Assembly: GCF_006007965.1 (NCBI RefSeq)
Contig: NZ_CP040748.1
Span: 1,550,001 to 1,614,000 of the forward strand
DNA length: 64,000 bases
From: Nocardioides jishulii
GTDB lineage: Bacteria; Actinomycetota; Actinomycetes; Propionibacteriales; Nocardioidaceae
Reading direction: 5' to 3'
Below, piece after piece: positions 28,477 through 35,492 of the stretch. Numbering within the stretch: the stretch's first letter is position 1; every line of letters begins with the position of its first letter. The translations under genes were made by a program, and so were the position numbers. The notes beneath the pieces were generated by a model that saw only the letters and a program-made list of their open reading frames with translations, was not told the DNA's origin and made no database searches.

Positions 28477-29586
28477 ATGCGGGTCCTGGTCGTCAACGCA
28501 GGCTCGAGCACGTTGAAGCTCTCCCTGCGAGAGGGTGACACCGAGGTCGCCGACACCACCATCGAGCGGTGGGAGGGGGACGGTCACGACGACCCGATTC
28601 GTGACTTCGTGGAGCAGCATCCGGCGCCCGAGGTCACGGGCCACCGAGTCGTGCACGGCGGCCCGCGCTTCACCGAGCCGGTGCTGGTCGACGACGAGGT
28701 GCTCGACTACCTCGACTCGATCACCAACCTGGCGCCCTTGCACAACCCTCGGGCCACCGCCGCGATCCGCGAGGTCGCGAAGCTGCTGCCGGGCACCCCT
28801 GCGGTCGCCTGCTTCGACACCGCCTTCCACGCGACCCTGCCCCCGTCCGCGAGCACGTACGCGCTGCCCAAGGAGTGGAACGAACGCTGGCAGCTCCGGC
28901 GCTACGGGTTCCACGGCCTCAGCCACGCGTACGCCGTCCGCCGAGCAGCACAGATGCTCGGGCGAGACCTTCGCGAGATGCGTGTCGTCTCCTGCCACCT
29001 CGGCGCCGGTGCCTCCTTGGCCGCGGTCCGCGGGGGACGATCGGTGGACACCACCATGGGCTTCACCCCGCTGGCGGGTCTGGTGATGGTCACGCGTTCC
29101 GGGTCCGTGGATCCGGGAATGGTGCTGTGGCTCATCCAGAACGGCGGGCTGGCGCCCGAGCACCTGCGCGACGTCCTGGAGCACCACTCCGGGATGCGCG
29201 GACTCTCCGGGACCAGCGGTGACCTCCGAGACGTTCTCGCGGCCCGCGGCGAGGGCGACCCGGACGCAGCGCTGGCGTACGACGTCTTCGTCCACCATGT
29301 CCGCCGCGAGGTCGGCGCGATGGCAGCCAGCACCCAGGGGCTCGACCTCCTGGTGGTGACTGGGGGGATCGGGGAGCACTCCAGCCAGCTGCGGCGTGAC
29401 ATGGCCAGCGGGCTGGGCTACTTGGGGATCTCCATCGACGAGGCGGCCAACGAGGCCGCTCGGGGCGACACCGACATCAGTGCCCCCGGCGCAGTGGTGC
29501 GCACCGTGGTGGTGGAGGCGTCCGAGGGAACCGAGATCGCGCGTCAGGCGGTCCAGGTGTTCGAGAAGCGGCGCTCGAGCGCGTGA
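28477..29586 (+). CDS. ackA: Acetate kinase
   Basis: 369 residues. Makes ATP and acetate from acetyl phosphate. ASKHA motifs: VVNAGSSTLKLSL (5-17), HRVVHGGPRF (~52), CFDTAFHATLP (~110, catalytic Asp), RYGFHGLSHAYAVR (~145), CHLGAGASLAAVRGG (~175) and GFTPLAGLVMVTRSGSVDPG. It follows xfp by 4 bp with GAGGGC upstream, so both are co-expressed. The last 43 bp overlap the 3' end of the convergent MarR gene. There is no pta beside it, consistent with acetyl phosphate coming from phosphoketolase. Confidence 0.96.
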   Translation: MRVLVVNAGSSTLKLSLREGDTEVADTTIERWEGDGHDDPIRDFVEQHPAPEVTGHRVVHGGPRFTEPVLVDDEVLDYLDSITNLAPLHNPRATAAIREVAKLLPGTPAVACFDTAFHATLPPSASTYALPKEWNERWQLRRYGFHGLSHAYAVRRAAQMLGRDLREMRVVSCHLGAGASLAAVRGGRSVDTTMGFTPLAGLVMVTRSGSVDPGMVLWLIQNGGLAPEHLRDVLEHHSGMRGLSGTSGDLRDVLAARGEGDPDAALAYDVFVHHVRREVGAMAASTQGLDLLVVTGGIGEHSSQLRRDMASGLGYLGISIDEAANEAARGDTDISAPGAVVRTVVVEASEGTEIARQAVQVFEKRRSSA

Positions 29587-30017
29587 TGAAGACGCTCGTC
29601 GGTGACCAACTTCGCCAGGACGCGCGTCGCCTGGGCGATCTCACCGGCATCGACGTCGGCGCTGAGTGACTGGACGTACGCTGCCTCGACCCGGCGGACC
29701 TCGGCTGCGAGGAGTCTTCCAGCAGGTGTGAGCGAGAGGAGCGTCTCGCGGCGGTCCTCCGGATTCACCTCACGCCGGACGATCCCGCCGGACACGAGCG
29801 CAGCGACCAGTCGACTCGGGCTACCGGACTCACACACCAGTACCTCGCCGACCTCCTTCACCGACATCGGCCCGAAGGTCTCGATGACGCGCAGCACCTC
29901 TGCCTGCGACGCTGTCAGCTCGAGCTCGTTCAGCATGCTGTTCAGCTGGCGCGAGCCCTGACGCTCGAGTGCGAGGACCACGTAGCGCAGGAGCTCCAGC
30001 TCAGATCCGGCAGGCAT
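29544..30017 (-). CDS. MarR-family transcriptional regulator
   Basis: 157 residues. The winged helix is ELELTASQAEVLRVIETFGP, MSVKEVGEVLVCESGSPSRL, the wing VRREVNPEDRRETLLSLTPAG, then a dimer helix. ATG at 30017 is chosen because TATCAT lies exactly 6 bp upstream (leaderless). A longer frame reaching back to 30290 runs through the SRPBCC gene in another frame. It is convergent with ackA with a 43-bp overlap, so transcripts of the two may interfere. The ligand is unknown, and regulation of the neighbouring genes is only a guess. Confidence 0.85.
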   Translation of the reverse strand: MPAGSELELLRYVVLALERQGSRQLNSMLNELELTASQAEVLRVIETFGPMSVKEVGEVLVCESGSPSRLVAALVSGGIVRREVNPEDRRETLLSLTPAGRLLAAEVRRVEAAYVQSLSADVDAGEIAQATRVLAKLVTDERLHHALERRFSNTWTA

Positions 30018-30023
30018 GTTCGC

Positions 30024-30029
30024 ATGATA
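30024..30029 (-). promoter_or_regulatory. -10 hexamer of the marR gene
   Basis: TATCAT on the minus strand, 6 bp before the ATG at 30017, as in other leaderless genes of this window. Confidence 0.45.
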
Positions 30030-30120
30030 GGACACGTATTCCGACGCTCCCTGTCGGTCGCAGGATGACAAGATGGCGCTCCGGGAGCACCGGGTGGCCT
30101 GCGGTGCCCGTGGCCCTCGC

Positions 30121-30537
30121 TCACTGGGTCGCGGGATCGCGAAGGCGGTCGCGCAGGCGCCCCAGGCGCAGCGCCGGCACCCGGGGGGCTTCCCCCGCGA
30201 GATGTCTCGCCAGTCGCCCACGCTGGAGGATGCGGTGCTCGACCAGTGTTCCGCCGTCGACCGACGACAGGCTCCACGCCCCGTCCTCACTCAGGCCGGG
30301 AACCGTGATGTGCATGCGGACGAGCTCCGGGGACACGATCACGTACTCCAAAGTGCCTCGCAGGACTCGGAGCATCGTGACGTCGAACGAGTCGCCTGCG
30401 TCGGCGATGACGCCAGGGCTGCCCGAGGTCCGGGTGAGCGCGGGATTCCAGGCGGCCAAGTCGCCCGGGCTCGCCAACAGCTGGACCACGCGGGCAGCTG
30501 GCGCCGGGATGAGGAGAGTGCTGACGTGGCTCGTCAT
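30121..30537 (-). CDS. SRPBCC-family (START/Bet v1-like) protein
   Basis: 138 residues. Pattern of polyketide-cyclase-like lipid-binding proteins: [37 protein letters not shown], a central [20 protein letters not shown] and the long C-terminal helix [20 protein letters not shown]. These bind hydrophobic ligands; no catalytic role is visible. It is 104 bp upstream of marR on the same strand, possibly co-transcribed. Confidence 0.75.
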   Translation of the reverse strand: MTSHVSTLLIPAPAARVVQLLASPGDLAAWNPALTRTSGSPGVIADAGDSFDVTMLRVLRGTLEYVIVSPELVRMHITVPGLSEDGAWSLSSVDGGTLVEHRILQRGRLARHLAGEAPRVPALRLGRLRDRLRDPATQ

Positions 30538-30583
30538 CTGGCGGCCCCGCGCTCATGGCAATGACCTCGCTGGCGGGATATGT

Positions 30584-30595
30584 ATGTCATGCCAT
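30584..30595. promoter_or_regulatory. Operator-like palindrome 1 (ATGTC-AT-GCCAT)
   Basis: First of three ATGTC-NN-GACAT sites in the 269-bp gap between the divergent SRPBCC gene and ribB; one mismatch to the palindrome. Confidence 0.4.
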
Positions 30596-30703
30596 TGAGT
30601 GTATGCGCTTGTTTCGAAGTGGCAACCCCAGCAGCCAGTCCGCCGGTACACCAGCCTCGTTTCAGGGTGGTTTCGTCTCAGAAATGAATCGAACCCTTGT
30701 TAG

Positions 30704-30752
30704 ATGTCATGACACGGGTTCACAGTGGTCAAGCGGTTACATGTCACGACAT
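30704..30752. promoter_or_regulatory. Operator-like palindromes 2 and 3 before ribB
   Basis: ATGTCATGACAC (30704-30715) and ATGTCACGACAT (30741-30752) share the half-site ATGTC-NN-GACAT, centres 37 bp apart. They lie 55-103 bp before the ribB ATG, where a repressor or activator of the ribB-acyltransferase-MMPL operon would bind. The binding protein is unknown. Confidence 0.6.
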
Positions 30753-30806
30753 ATCAATTATGGCGGCTCGCGTCAGCTGATCCGCTTCGACATCTTGGGG
30801 GATTTC

Positions 30807-31473
30807 ATGACCACTGACCTGAAGACACCCGAGCGGGTTCGCGCCGAGAGCGAGCTCGCCCCGATCGAGGACGTCATCCGGGAGATTGGCGCTGGCCGGA
30901 TGGTCGTCCTCGTCGACGACGAGGACCGCGAGAACGAGGGGGACCTCGTGATGGCGGCGGAGTGCGTGACTCCCGAAGCCGTGAACTTCATGATCACGCA
31001 CGGCAAGGGCTTGCTCTGCCTGCCGATGACGGCGGAGAGGGCACGGGAGCTCGACCTCCCGCCGATGGTCACCAAGAACGAGGACGACTTCGGCACGGCT
31101 TTCACGGTCAGCATCGATGCCACCTGCGACCACGGGGTCACCACGGGCATCTCGGCACGCGACCGCGCGACCACCATCGTGCTGGCGGCGACCACTGCCA
31201 CCAGCTCGGACCTGAACCGGCCAGGTCACGTCTTCCCCCCTGATCGCGCACCCTGCCGGCACGCTGGGCCGGACCGGACACACCGAGGCAGCGGTTGACC
31301 TCGCTGTCCTCGCCGGTCTCGCTCCCATGGGCGCGATCGTCGAGATCGTGGGTGACGACGGGGAGATGCTGCGTCTTCCGCAGCTCCTCCCGTGGGCTGC
31401 CCGACACGGCTTCCTGGTCTCGACGATTGAGCGGCTCCGTGCGCACCGGCTCAACATGGCGGTCTCGGCATGA
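30807..31473 (+). pseudogene. ribB: 3,4-dihydroxy-2-butanone-4-phosphate synthase, frameshifted
   Basis: The first 142 codons read a normal Rib[21 protein letters not shown] (metal/substrate site), [24 protein letters not shown] and NRPGHVFP. A run of six C (31235-31240) then shifts the frame. With five C it continues [20 protein letters not shown] … GDDGEMLRLPQL to TGA 31471-31473, about 220 residues in all. The stop overlaps the next ATG (ATGA), which shows the intact form was part of this operon. A homopolymer slip could be mutation, phase variation or a sequencing error. It has no fused RibA domain. Confidence 0.85.
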
Positions 31474-32681
31474 GCGCGCAGCACGCGACGGTGCGGTCCC
31501 TGAGCCGGCCGATGATCCACCGGGCCGTCCTGAACCATCTCGACTTCGTCACGGGGCTGGAGAACCTGCCCAGCTCAGGTCCCGTGGTCATCGTCGCCAA
31601 CCACGCCAGCTACGCGGACCACTTCGTCACGCTCACTCTGGTGAACGCCCTGCGGCAGGGCCGTATCTGGTACCCCACGAAGGCCGAGTCCTTCGAGGGG
31701 GCCGTGAGTCGTCTGTGGCACAACTCCTGGCACTGCTACCCGGTCAACCGGGAGGCGCCGAGCGAGGAGATCTTCGCCAGGGCGAAGGAGATCCTGGACC
31801 GTGATGAGGTCCTCGGGCTGTACCCGGAAGGGACGCGAGGGCCGGGGGACGAGCTCCTTCCCTTCAAGACAGGCCCCTTCCGAATGGCCCTCGCCTCGGG
31901 TGCGCCCGTCATCCCCATCGGGCTCCACAACCTGGCGAACGTCCTCCCCAAGGGCAGCAGGCGCCTCACGGACGAGATGGGCGCAGTAGCCATCGGGCCG
32001 GCGCTGCAGGTGCCTCCGGGCCTGGATGGTTGGGAGGCCGTGCAGCACATGCGCGACGTGGCGAGGGAGGCGGTCGGGCGGCTGGTCATGAAGGCCTCGG
32101 CGCCCGACGAGGAAGCCCGCGAGCACAGCGCCCGCACCATCGTCGGGCTCATCGAGCGCTCCATCGCCGCCAACCTGACCGACCAGGGCACTCTGGACGT
32201 GCAGACCACGAGGGCCATGCGTCTCCTCTCCGGCCTCGGACTGCGCACCCTGCCCGACGACGCGGAGCTCCGCGTGCAAGCCGTGCGCGTGGAGGGGCTG
32301 GCAGCACTGAACCGAGGCAGGGCGCTGAGGCCCCTCAGGATCGCGAAGGTCAACCGCAAGGCGACCCGACTCGCCGACGCCCATCCCGACAATCCGTTGG
32401 CGGCCTACGTCGCCGGTCGCACGAATGCCGCGCTGCCGGCTGCGCTCGGCGGATCGACGGTGCGCGCGCGGGCTCTCTACCGGCGTTCTGCCCAGCTCGA
32501 CGGGGCGTACGCGTCGAAGGCGCACGTGGGGCTTGCCGAGACACACATGAGGGACGGTCGGAGTGAGCAGGCGCTCGCCGCACTGGATCTCGCCGCAGCC
32601 AGCGTGCATGCCGATGACCCCAGGGCCCCCCTTCGCCTGGCGAAGATCGAACGCCTGCGCGACCTCAACTCGACCCGCTGA
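31470..32681 (+). CDS. PlsC-type acyltransferase with TPR-like C-terminal extension
   Basis: 403 residues. The N-terminal 210 residues are a glycerolipid acyltransferase: NHASYADHFVT (His-x4-Asp, about 42), then the substrate Arg region VNREAPSEE and LGLYPEGTRGPGD (~114). The remaining 190 residues are not part of that family. They contain helical, Ala-rich repeats ending YASKAHVGLAETHMRDGRSE and QALAALDLAAASVHADDP, which look like TPR units. Its start overlaps the ribB stop. With the MMPL gene 19 bp downstream, a role in making and exporting an acylated product is plausible. Confidence 0.82.
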   Translation: MSAQHATVRSLSRPMIHRAVLNHLDFVTGLENLPSSGPVVIVANHASYADHFVTLTLVNALRQGRIWYPTKAESFEGAVSRLWHNSWHCYPVNREAPSEEIFARAKEILDRDEVLGLYPEGTRGPGDELLPFKTGPFRMALASGAPVIPIGLHNLANVLPKGSRRLTDEMGAVAIGPALQVPPGLDGWEAVQHMRDVAREAVGRLVMKASAPDEEAREHSARTIVGLIERSIAANLTDQGTLDVQTTRAMRLLSGLGLRTLPDDAELRVQAVRVEGLAALNRGRALRPLRIAKVNRKATRLADAHPDNPLAAYVAGRTNAALPAALGGSTVRARALYRRSAQLDGAYASKAHVGLAETHMRDGRSEQALAALDLAAASVHADDPRAPLRLAKIERLRDLNSTR

Positions 32682-32700
32682 CCAGAAGGGCTCACACACG

Positions 32701-34935
32701 ATGATCACCCGCCTGTCGGTCGAACGGCCGAGAACCACCATCGCCGTGTGGCTGCTCCTTGCCGCCGTGGCTGCCCTCCTTGCGCTGCAGCTCGGCCCTC
32801 ACCTCAAGGCCGGCGGTTTCAAGGACCCGGAGGGCAACGCGTTCCGCGGGCAGGCGGTCGCCCAGGAGGCGTTCGGCGACGCGGCGAACAGCCTCCAGGT
32901 GGTGCTCGCCTCACCCGAGCCCATCACCGACGAGACCCTCGACCGGGTGGCGGAGGCTGCGGCGACAGGGGCCGGGGTCTCGGGCACCAGTGACTACCGG
33001 GACAACCCCAGCCTCATCTCTTCCGGTCGTCGTACAGCCGTGGTCAACGTCGACTACGACACCACTGACACGGCCACACAGAACGAGGTGGCGAAGCTGC
33101 GTGCCACCGTCCGTGAGGCTGTTGAGGAGACCCAGGTCCGCTCCTCCGTGACCGGAGCCCCTGCGCTCGACTACGACCTGAACGCACAGTCCAAGGCCGA
33201 TGCGCTCGCCGCCGAGATGATCGCCTTCCCGCTGCTCATCCTTGTCCTGCTGTTCGTGTATCGAGCGGTGGTTCCCACACTGATCACCCTCGCGATGGCA
33301 GGAATTTCGATCGTCGGAGCGCACGGCGTGGGATACCTGTTCGCACGCGAGGTCGACATGTCCAACCTCTTCACCACCGGCGTCTCACTGATCGGCCTTG
33401 CAGTCTCCATCGACTACTCCCTCTTCGTGGTGAAGCGCTACGAGGAGTACCTGGGCGCCGGCATCGACCCCAAGGCAGCGATCCTCAACGCCGTCGCGAC
33501 GGCCGGCCACGCTGTGAGGTTCGGCGGCCTGGCCGTGATCGCGGCGCTGGCGGCGCTGTACATCCCCGGCAACATGGTCTTCTCCAGCATTGCCACGGCA
33601 GGCATCGTGGTGACGGCGATCGCGATCGCCATCACCACGACCATGCTTCCGGCGGTGCTGTCGGTGCTCGGCCGCCGGGCCTTCAAGGGCAGGCTTCCCG
33701 GGTATGGCAAGGCGTCTGTCCCGCGGGCGCGCACTCGCCTGGCCCACGCGCGCCCGGGTCTCACGGCAGGCGTGCTCGCCGGAGCACTGGTACTGGCAGC
33801 AGTGCCGATGGTGCTCATCAAGCTCCAGGTGCCCGTGGCCAGCGCGGAGATCCTGCCGGCCACCGCGGACTCCCGGAAAGGCCTCGAGATGATGGGCCGG
33901 GACCTCGATCCTGCCTCGATGTTCCCGATCCAGGTGGTTCTGCAAGGAGAGCCGGGGGGCACCCCTGAGGCGTTGCTCAGCGCCGGACGAGAGATCGAGA
34001 CCTCGGCCCAGCGTTCTCCGCTGGTGCAGTCGGTCCTGGGCCTGGCCTCGGCCAGCGTGCCGCAGGGCCGCGCGGCCGATGCGCTCGGCGCAGGGAGTGA
34101 GGTGGCTGTACGCGGGACAACCCTGGCTGTGGAGCGTGGAGGTGCGCACTTCGTGAGGATGATGGTCATCTCCAGGACGCCGCCGGACACCGAGCAGTCG
34201 CACGCCCTGGTGGAGGATCTCCGTGAAGCGGCTGCCGCGTCGGGATTCACCTCGTACGTCACCGGGGCCACCTCGCAGGGTGACGACTTCGACGCCCTGG
34301 TGGAGTCGTCGATCCCGGTCATCCTGGTGGCGGTCCTTCTCCTGAGCCTGGTGCTGCTCGGGTTCGCGTTCAGGTCCGCACTCCTGCCGGTCGTGGCGCT
34401 GGGGCTCAACGCCCTGGTTGTCCTCGCCGCACTCGGTCTCCTGACCCTGGTGTGGCAGGAAGTGGTCGGTGAACCCATCAACAGCGTGACGCCCATCCTG
34501 ATGTTCGCGATCATCTTCGGGCTCAGCATGGATTACATGGTGCTCATGGCTTCCCGGATGAAGGAGGAGTACGTCCTGGGCGCCAGCCATCCTCTGGCGA
34601 TCGCTCGGGGTTCCGAGCGCACGTCACGGCTGGTGAGCGCGGCGGCTCTCATCATGATCGCGGTGTTCATGTCGTTCATGGTGGCCGAGGTCAGCATCGT
34701 CAGGCAGTTGGGGCTGGGGCTCGCCATGGCCGTCGTGCTCGACGCCGGCGTCGTGAGGCCATTCCTGATGCCGTCGACCCTGTTCCTCCTCGGTCCTGCC
34801 GTGTGGGGCGCGCGGCGGACGTCGGGCAGGCACGCACCGAAGAACGAGCCGGGCGAGGTCCCCGACGCCAGTGGGAGCACGAAGGCCCAGCAGGGGGTCG
34901 GCCATCCCGAGGTGGCATCCGTGGGTGGTGACTAG
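32701..34935 (+). CDS. MMPL-family RND transporter
   Basis: 744 residues. Two MMPL repeats: a first transmembrane helix at 15-33, a soluble loop (35-165), then membrane clusters (LLILVLLFVYRAVVPTLITL at ~176 onward). The second half repeats this, with SIPVILVAVLLLSLVLLGFA at ~538. The proton-relay-like stretches SIDYSLFVVKRYEEYLGAG (~235) and GLSMDYMVLMASRMKEEYVL (~607) are typical. ATG at 32701 follows AGAAGGG; an upstream start at 32563 lies inside the acyltransferase gene and is rejected. It probably exports a lipid or hydrophobic compound made with the acyltransferase. Confidence 0.9.
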   Translation: MITRLSVERPRTTIAVWLLLAAVAALLALQLGPHLKAGGFKDPEGNAFRGQAVAQEAFGDAANSLQVVLASPEPITDETLDRVAEAAATGAGVSGTSDYRDNPSLISSGRRTAVVNVDYDTTDTATQNEVAKLRATVREAVEETQVRSSVTGAPALDYDLNAQSKADALAAEMIAFPLLILVLLFVYRAVVPTLITLAMAGISIVGAHGVGYLFAREVDMSNLFTTGVSLIGLAVSIDYSLFVVKRYEEYLGAGIDPKAAILNAVATAGHAVRFGGLAVIAALAALYIPGNMVFSSIATAGIVVTAIAIAITTTMLPAVLSVLGRRAFKGRLPGYGKASVPRARTRLAHARPGLTAGVLAGALVLAAVPMVLIKLQVPVASAEILPATADSRKGLEMMGRDLDPASMFPIQVVLQGEPGGTPEALLSAGREIETSAQRSPLVQSVLGLASASVPQGRAADALGAGSEVAVRGTTLAVERGGAHFVRMMVISRTPPDTEQSHALVEDLREAAAASGFTSYVTGATSQGDDFDALVESSIPVILVAVLLLSLVLLGFAFRSALLPVVALGLNALVVLAALGLLTLVWQEVVGEPINSVTPILMFAIIFGLSMDYMVLMASRMKEEYVLGASHPLAIARGSERTSRLVSAAALIMIAVFMSFMVAEVSIVRQLGLGLAMAVVLDAGVVRPFLMPSTLFLLGPAVWGARRTSGRHAPKNEPGEVPDASGSTKAQQGVGHPEVASVGGD

Positions 34936-35010
34936 CAGGCGGTTCCCTGCGGAGCTCGCGCATTCACCCCGGCGAGTTGTCGTCCACATCGTCTGGAGCA
35001 GGAAAAGGGC

Positions 35011-35045
35011 GCCAGCGTCCACCTCGGCATGAGGTGGACGCTGGC
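35011..35045. terminator. Bidirectional 15-bp hairpin between the convergent operons
   Basis: GCCAGCGTCCACCTC and GAGGTGGACGCTGGC pair perfectly around GGCAT. It lies 76 bp after the first MMPL gene and 11 bp before the DUF2892 stop, so it can serve both strands. Confidence 0.85.
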
Positions 35046-35055
35046 ACCCGTGCTG

Positions 35056-35259
35056 TCACTTGAAGGCGCAGCCCTCAGCGACGCCGGCCCGCCGCAGCAG
35101 GACAGCTGCCGGACAGAACCCGGTGATGCTGGACTGCGTCAGGTTGAGGCCCACGAAGGTGGTGAGCAGCAGCCACCACGTCGAGATGGTCACGGCCAGC
35201 AGGACGCTGACCAGCACGATCGTCCCGGCGAGCAGGAGGACGGCGCGGTCGATGTTCAC
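35056..35259 (-). CDS. DUF2892 (YgaP-like) small membrane protein
   Basis: 67 residues from GTG 35259 with GGGAG upstream. Reads MNIDRAVLLLAGTIVLVSVL … WLLLTTFVGLNLTQSSITGF, then CPAAVLLRRAGV: two membrane helices and the TGFCP motif of DUF2892, a domain often fused or linked to rhodaneses in persulfide handling. It is last in a three-gene minus-strand operon. A longer open frame upstream is not used, because it would read through the Cys-rich gene in another frame. Confidence 0.78.
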   Translation of the reverse strand: MNIDRAVLLLAGTIVLVSVLLAVTISTWWLLLTTFVGLNLTQSSITGFCPAAVLLRRAGVAEGCAFK

Positions 35260-35273
35260 AGTGCTCTCCCTGC

Positions 35274-35435
35274 TCAACGGCCGAGCAGCCGCGACAGGAA
35301 GGAGCGACGCTCGCCGCGGGGGTGCCCGCCGCACCACTGGGCGGCGGGGACTGCGGCCTTGACCTGGGCGACGTGCTGGCCGCAGCCAGCCCAGGTGGTC
35401 TTCTTGCAGGTGCGGCAGGTGGTGGGGCGACACAT
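35274..35435 (-). CDS. Cys-rich mini-protein (CRTCKKTTWAGCGQH motif)
   Basis: 53 residues. CRPTTCRTCKKTTWAGCGQH, then AQWCGGH, gives five Cys and two His, likely a zinc or other metal site. Proteins with this motif are common and unnamed in actinobacteria. It starts 58 bp after the MMPL stop and ends 15 bp before the DUF2892 start, so the three form one operon. Function unknown; a metal- or sulfur-related role is inferred from the operon and its operator. Confidence 0.65.
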   Translation of the reverse strand: MCRPTTCRTCKKTTWAGCGQHVAQVKAAVPAAQWCGGHPRGERRSFLSRLLGR

Positions 35436-35492
35436 GGTGCTTCTCCGATTCGTGGGGGAGGGGATCTGGAAGGTGGACGGGAGAGGTGCTGC

